Source: Mycobacterium sp.
GTDB taxonomy: Bacteria > Actinomycetota > Actinomycetes > Mycobacteriales > Mycobacteriaceae
Reading direction: 5' to 3'
Assembly: GCA_018882545.1 (NCBI GenBank)
Contig: VERS01000022.1
Span: 1-10,651, forward strand
Length of the DNA stretch: 10,651 nt
In this document: positions 8,284 to 10,651 of the stretch, piece by piece
Layout: each line of letters starts with the position of its first letter
Numbering within the stretch: the stretch's first letter is position 1
Translations under genes and position numbers: made by a program
The notes under the pieces: generated by a model
Seen by the model: only the letters and a program-made list of their open reading frames with translations
Databases searched by the model: none
Told to the model about the DNA's origin: nothing

Positions 8284-8985
8284 GTGCCAGACGGTAAACG
8301 GGCCGATCCCAAGCGGCGTGCACCGGCCTCCCGGCCCGGGGTGCCCGGGCGGGGTTCGTCGCGTCCGTCTCGGATAACCCCGGGAGATACCCGCCCAACC
8401 GGGCTGCGGGACCGGGCCGAGTCGGTCGGCCGCAGCATTACCGCGCCGATCCGTCAGGTGATCACCGCCTCGGTGCAGCAACAAAGCGAACAACGTCTCG
8501 GTTTCACCGCCCGCCGGGCCGCGATTCTGGCCGCGGTGGTGTGTGTGTTGACGTTGACCATCGCCGGACCGGTGCGCACCTTTTTCGCCCAGCGCACCGA
8601 GATGAATCAACTGGCGGCCAGCCAGGCCGCATTGCGCAAGCAGATCGCCGCTTTGGAAGGTCAAAAAGCCAAACTCGCCGACCCGGTGTTCATCGCCGCG
8701 CAGGCACGGGAGCGGCTGGGTTTCGTCAAGCCGGGTGATATTCCCTATCAGGTTCAGCTGCCGCCCGGTTCGGTGACCGAAGAGGACGCCGGCCCCACTG
8801 CCGCCCCGACGGGGCGCAGTTCCGATCCCTGGTATACGTCGTTGTGGCACCCCATTGCCGACACCCCGCACGGCCCGCCGGCCCCGGCGAGGTCGGAACC
8901 GCCCGGGCTGCCGCCACGTGCGGTGCCACCACCGGTCCCGCCTCCGCCGCCCGCCCCGCCGCCCGCCCCGCCGCCCGGTGGTTGA
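8284..8985 (+). CDS. FtsB/DivIC-like septum formation initiator protein (Rv1024 type)
   Basis: A 233-residue bitopic membrane protein. A basic, Pro/Arg-rich cytoplasmic N-terminus (1-~77) precedes one transmembrane helix (~79-97, AAILAAVVCVLTLTIAG) and a short periplasmic coiled coil (~102-133, QLAASQAALRKQIAALEGQK). The family hallmark ARERLGFVKPGDIPY (141-155) follows. A long Pro-rich tail ends in PPPAPPPAPPPGG. FtsB-family proteins form the FtsQ-FtsB-FtsL divisome complex that activates septal peptidoglycan synthesis. The N-terminal extension and Pro-rich tail are actinobacterial features, much longer than the ~100-residue E. coli FtsB. The GTG start lies 24 nt after eno without a clear Shine-Dalgarno, so co-transcription with eno is likely. 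The gene overlaps the DUF501 start by 8 nt. Confidence 0.87.
   Translation: MPDGKRADPKRRAPASRPGVPGRGSSRPSRITPGDTRPTGLRDRAESVGRSITAPIRQVITASVQQQSEQRLGFTARRAAILAAVVCVLTLTIAGPVRTFFAQRTEMNQLAASQAALRKQIAALEGQKAKLADPVFIAAQARERLGFVKPGDIPYQVQLPPGSVTEEDAGPTAAPTGRSSDPWYTSLWHPIADTPHGPPAPARSEPPGLPPRAVPPPVPPPPPAPPPAPPPGG
8944..8979 (+). repeat. 12-bp tandem repeat encoding PPPA units
   Basis: The unit CCGCCGCCCGCC occurs at 8944-8955 and 8956-8967, with a third copy differing only in its last two bases at 8968-8979. It encodes the Pro-rich C-terminal tail of the FtsB-like protein and abuts the DUF501 start codon. It is a likely site of slippage and of length variation between strains. Confidence 0.75.
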
Positions 8986-9469
8986 TCCCGCCGATCTGGC
9001 GGCCGTGGCGCGCCAACTCGGCCGGGAGCCGCGCGGCGTCCTGGAAGTCGCCTACCGCTGTCCCAACGGAGATCCGGGGGTGGTGAAGACCGCACCCCGG
9101 CTGCCTGACGGCACACCGTTCCCGACGCTGTACTACCTGACCCATCCGATCCTGACCGCCGCGGCGAGCCGACTGGAGTCCGAGGGAGTCATGCGGGAGA
9201 TGACGGCCAGACTGGCGGATGACGCCGACCTGGCGGCCTCCTATCGGCGCGCGCACGAGTCGTATCTGGCCGAACGCGACGCGGTCGAACCGCTGGGCAC
9301 CACCTTCTCCGGGGGCGGGATGCCCGACCGGGTCAAATGCCTGCATGTGCTGATGGCGCACGCACTGGCCAAGGGGCGCGGGGTCAATCCGCTCGGAGAC
9401 CAGGCGCTGGCCCTACTCGCCGGAGATCCGGCGATGGCAGGAGTCCTTAGACGGGAGGAGTGGGCATGA
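8978..9469 (+). CDS. DUF501 domain protein (Rv1025 type)
   Basis: A 163-residue cytoplasmic protein of unknown function, conserved in actinobacteria between the FtsB-like gene and ppx. Recognisable blocks are ADLAAVARQLGREPRGVLEVAYRCPNG (5-31), GVVKTAPRLPDGTPFPTLYYLTHP (33-56), SRLESEGVMREM, RRAHESYLAERDAVEPLG and the conserved GGGMPDRVKCLHVLMAHALAKG near the C-terminus. Two conserved Cys (in YRCP and VKCLH) are notable; no known catalytic motif is visible. I take GTG at 8978 as start because homology begins there and it overlaps the preceding gene by 8 nt; the open frame extends further upstream only through the Pro-rich coding region in another frame. There is no Shine-Dalgarno, so translation is probably coupled. 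Its 3' end overlaps ppx2 by 4 nt. Confidence 0.85.
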   Translation: MVDPADLAAVARQLGREPRGVLEVAYRCPNGDPGVVKTAPRLPDGTPFPTLYYLTHPILTAAASRLESEGVMREMTARLADDADLAASYRRAHESYLAERDAVEPLGTTFSGGGMPDRVKCLHVLMAHALAKGRGVNPLGDQALALLAGDPAMAGVLRREEWA

Positions 9470-10467
9470 CCCCGGTCCGTGTCGCCGCGATCGACTGCGG
9501 CACCAACTCGATCCGATTGCTGATCGCCGAACGGGAGGACCGGCCCGGTGGGCCCAGGCTCACCGAACTGCACCGGGAGATGCGCATCGTGCGCCTCGGC
9601 GAGGGAGTGGACGCCACCGGTCGGTTCGCCCCTGAGGCGCTGGACCGCACCCGCGCGGCCCTGATCGATTACGCCGCGTTGATCGCCGGTTTTCGGGTCG
9701 CCAAACTCCGGATGGTGGCGACCTCGGCCACCCGGGACGCGGCCAACCGGGCGGAATTCTTCGCGATGACGGCGGCCGTACTCGGTGCTGCGGTCCCAGG
9801 GGCGGTGGCCGAGGTCATCAGCGGCGCCGAGGAAGCCGAACTGTCGTTCAACGGTGCGGTGGCCGAACTGGATGCGGCCGACGCACCGTGCGTCGTCGTC
9901 GACCTCGGTGGTGGCTCGACCGAGGTCGTTCTGGGCGGGGTCGTCCCGGACGGGCGCCCCGGAGGTCCCGGGGGTAACGGGGAAATGGGTGTGCAGGCCA
10001 GCTTCTCGGCCGATATCGGATGCGTGCGGATGACCGAACGATGCCTGCACAGCGATCCGCCGACCGCCGGGGAGGTGGCCGCCGCCCGGGAAGTGGTGCG
10101 CGAGCGCCTTGCCGAAGCACTGGCGGTGGTGCCGGTGCACAACGCCCGAACCTGGGTTGGGGTGGCCGGTACGTTCACCACGATCGCCGCGCTGGCGCAC
10201 GGGCTGCCCACCTACGACTCGGAGGCCATCCACCTGTCCCGAGTCGGCTTCGGAGATCTGCTGGCGGTGTGCGATCAGCTCATCGGAATGACCCGCGAAC
10301 AGCGCGCCGCGCTGGGCCCGATGCATGAGGGAAGGGTCGATGTCATCGGTGGCGGGGCGATCGTCGTCGAGGAGTTGGCGGCCGCGTTCGCTCAGCGTTG
10401 CCGGATCAGTGAGCTGGTGGTCAGCGAACACGACATCCTCGACGGGATCGCGCTGTCGATACGGTGA
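9466..10467 (+). CDS. ppx2: Ppx/GppA family phosphatase (Rv1026 type)
   Basis: A 333-residue protein of the sugar kinase/Hsp70/actin superfamily. The first phosphate-binding motif is IDCGTNSIRLL (9-19), followed by MVATSATRDAANR (83-95), ISGAEEAELSF (118-128) with the expected catalytic Glu (122), and the second phosphate motif VVVDLGGGSTEV (143-154). SADIGCVRMTERCLH, GVAGTFTTIAALA and a closing ISELVVSEHDILDGI follow. It is the short, two-domain form lacking the extra C-terminal domains of E. coli Ppx. Family members hydrolyse polyphosphate and/or pppGpp; the activity of the mycobacterial Rv1026-type paralogue is less clear than that of Ppx1. ATG 9466 is preferred (GGAGGAG at 9454-9460, ATGA overlap with DUF501); an upstream in-frame GTG at 9460 would remove the ribosome site. 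A Gly/Pro-rich loop (~157-171) sits after the second phosphate motif. Confidence 0.92.
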   Translation: MTPVRVAAIDCGTNSIRLLIAEREDRPGGPRLTELHREMRIVRLGEGVDATGRFAPEALDRTRAALIDYAALIAGFRVAKLRMVATSATRDAANRAEFFAMTAAVLGAAVPGAVAEVISGAEEAELSFNGAVAELDAADAPCVVVDLGGGSTEVVLGGVVPDGRPGGPGGNGEMGVQASFSADIGCVRMTERCLHSDPPTAGEVAAAREVVRERLAEALAVVPVHNARTWVGVAGTFTTIAALAHGLPTYDSEAIHLSRVGFGDLLAVCDQLIGMTREQRAALGPMHEGRVDVIGGGAIVVEELAAAFAQRCRISELVVSEHDILDGIALSIR

Positions 10468-10493
10468 CCCTTTCACAGTCCCGGCGCGGGCTC

Positions 10494-10510
10494 TCCGTCA
10501 AGACGACGGA
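10494..10510 (+). terminator. Small hairpin downstream of ppx2
   Basis: TCCGTC (10494-10499) and GACGGA (10505-10510) can pair as a 6-bp stem with a 5-nt loop, 26 nt after the ppx2 stop and just before the larger hairpin. There is no U-tract. It may be an accessory part of the termination region or chance. Confidence 0.3.
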
Positions 10511-10517
10511 CCAAACA

Positions 10518-10553
10518 CGACTGACTCCGGCGCTGCCGCGCCGGAGTCAGTCG
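10518..10553. terminator. Bidirectional intrinsic-type terminator, 16-bp perfect stem
   Basis: The arms CGACTGACTCCGGCGC (10518-10533) and GCGCCGGAGTCAGTCG (10538-10553) are perfect reverse complements around a 4-nt TGCC loop. The hairpin lies between the convergent ppx2 gene and the Cys-rich peptide gene. There is no real U-tract on the + side (GGGGGTGT follows); on the minus side TGTTTGG follows. Strong stems without U-tracts are common terminators in mycobacteria. It ends 10 nt from the stop of the minus-strand gene, so it likely terminates both transcripts. Confidence 0.85.
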
Positions 10554-10563
10554 GGGGTGTCGG

Positions 10564-10651
10564 TCAGAGCTTGACGCGGCAGCCGCTGCCCATGTTGCGG
10601 CAGTGGGCGTTGCTCGCGCAGGCATTACAGCGACAGGTGCAGGTTCCGGTG
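10564..10651 (-). CDS. Cys-rich metallothionein-like small protein, C-terminal part
   Basis: Reading the minus strand back from TGA (10564-10566) gives 28 residues before the window edge, ending CRNMGSGCRVKL. Six Cys and one His fall within 21 residues: C-x-C-x-C-x2-C-x5-C-x6-C. Such dense CxC and CxxC spacing with few hydrophobic residues is typical of small metal-binding peptides such as bacterial metallothioneins. It does not obviously match the MymT sequence I know from M. tuberculosis, so it may be a different family. The strong hairpin directly after its stop supports a real gene on this strand. Start, promoter and any further Cys lie outside the window. Likely role is cytoplasmic Cu/Zn binding, inferred from composition only. 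Confidence 0.6.
   Translation of the reverse strand, partial: TGTCTCRCNACASNAHCRNMGSGCRVKL

Noticed and set aside
9241..10476. 411-codon minus-strand frame across DUF501 and ppx2
   Set aside because: It lies fully opposite two well-supported genes, shows no recognisable domain and has unlikely composition.
10564..10651. Assignment of the Cys-rich peptide as MymT
   Set aside because: The visible Cys spacing and C-terminus do not match the MymT sequence I recall, so only a general metallothionein-like call is made.

Overview
The window is high-GC actinobacterial DNA and almost certainly comes from a mycobacterium (Mycobacterium/Mycolicibacterium). The right half reproduces the gene order known from M. 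tuberculosis Rv1022-Rv1026: lpqU (lipoprotein lytic transglycosylase), eno (enolase), an FtsB/DivIC-like divisome protein, a DUF501 protein and ppx2 (Ppx/GppA phosphatase family), all on the + strand. GTG starts, 4-8 nt gene overlaps and very long antisense shadow frames are typical of such genomes.

The left half (1-6006) is accessory. Where M. tuberculosis has mazG/mfd next to lpqU, this genome carries the C-terminal two thirds of a cyanophycin-synthetase-like ligase (ATP-grasp plus Mur ligase, + strand, running in from the left edge). Facing it is a tightly packed minus-strand operon of five genes: class I SAM methyltransferase, Rieske ring-hydroxylating dioxygenase alpha subunit, its beta subunit, a BphB/HcaB-type cis-dihydrodiol dehydrogenase (SDR) and a Stf0-family sulfotransferase. 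Every internal junction is a stop/start overlap, and the last gene meets the ligase gene tail to tail on a shared CTAG.

Taken together, the left half looks like a small biosynthetic or tailoring cluster. The dioxygenase and dehydrogenase would turn an aromatic ring into a catechol, the methyltransferase and sulfotransferase would decorate a substrate, and the ligase would form amide bonds using ATP. No ring-cleavage enzyme, ferredoxin or ferredoxin reductase is visible, which argues against a simple aromatic degradation operon. The product is unknown; this joint function is inference.

The right edge (10468-10651) holds a near-perfect 16-bp-stem hairpin between convergent genes, followed by the C-terminal 28 codons of a minus-strand Cys-rich, metallothionein-like peptide cut by the window end. 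No tRNA, rRNA, CRISPR array, insertion sequence or att site was found.
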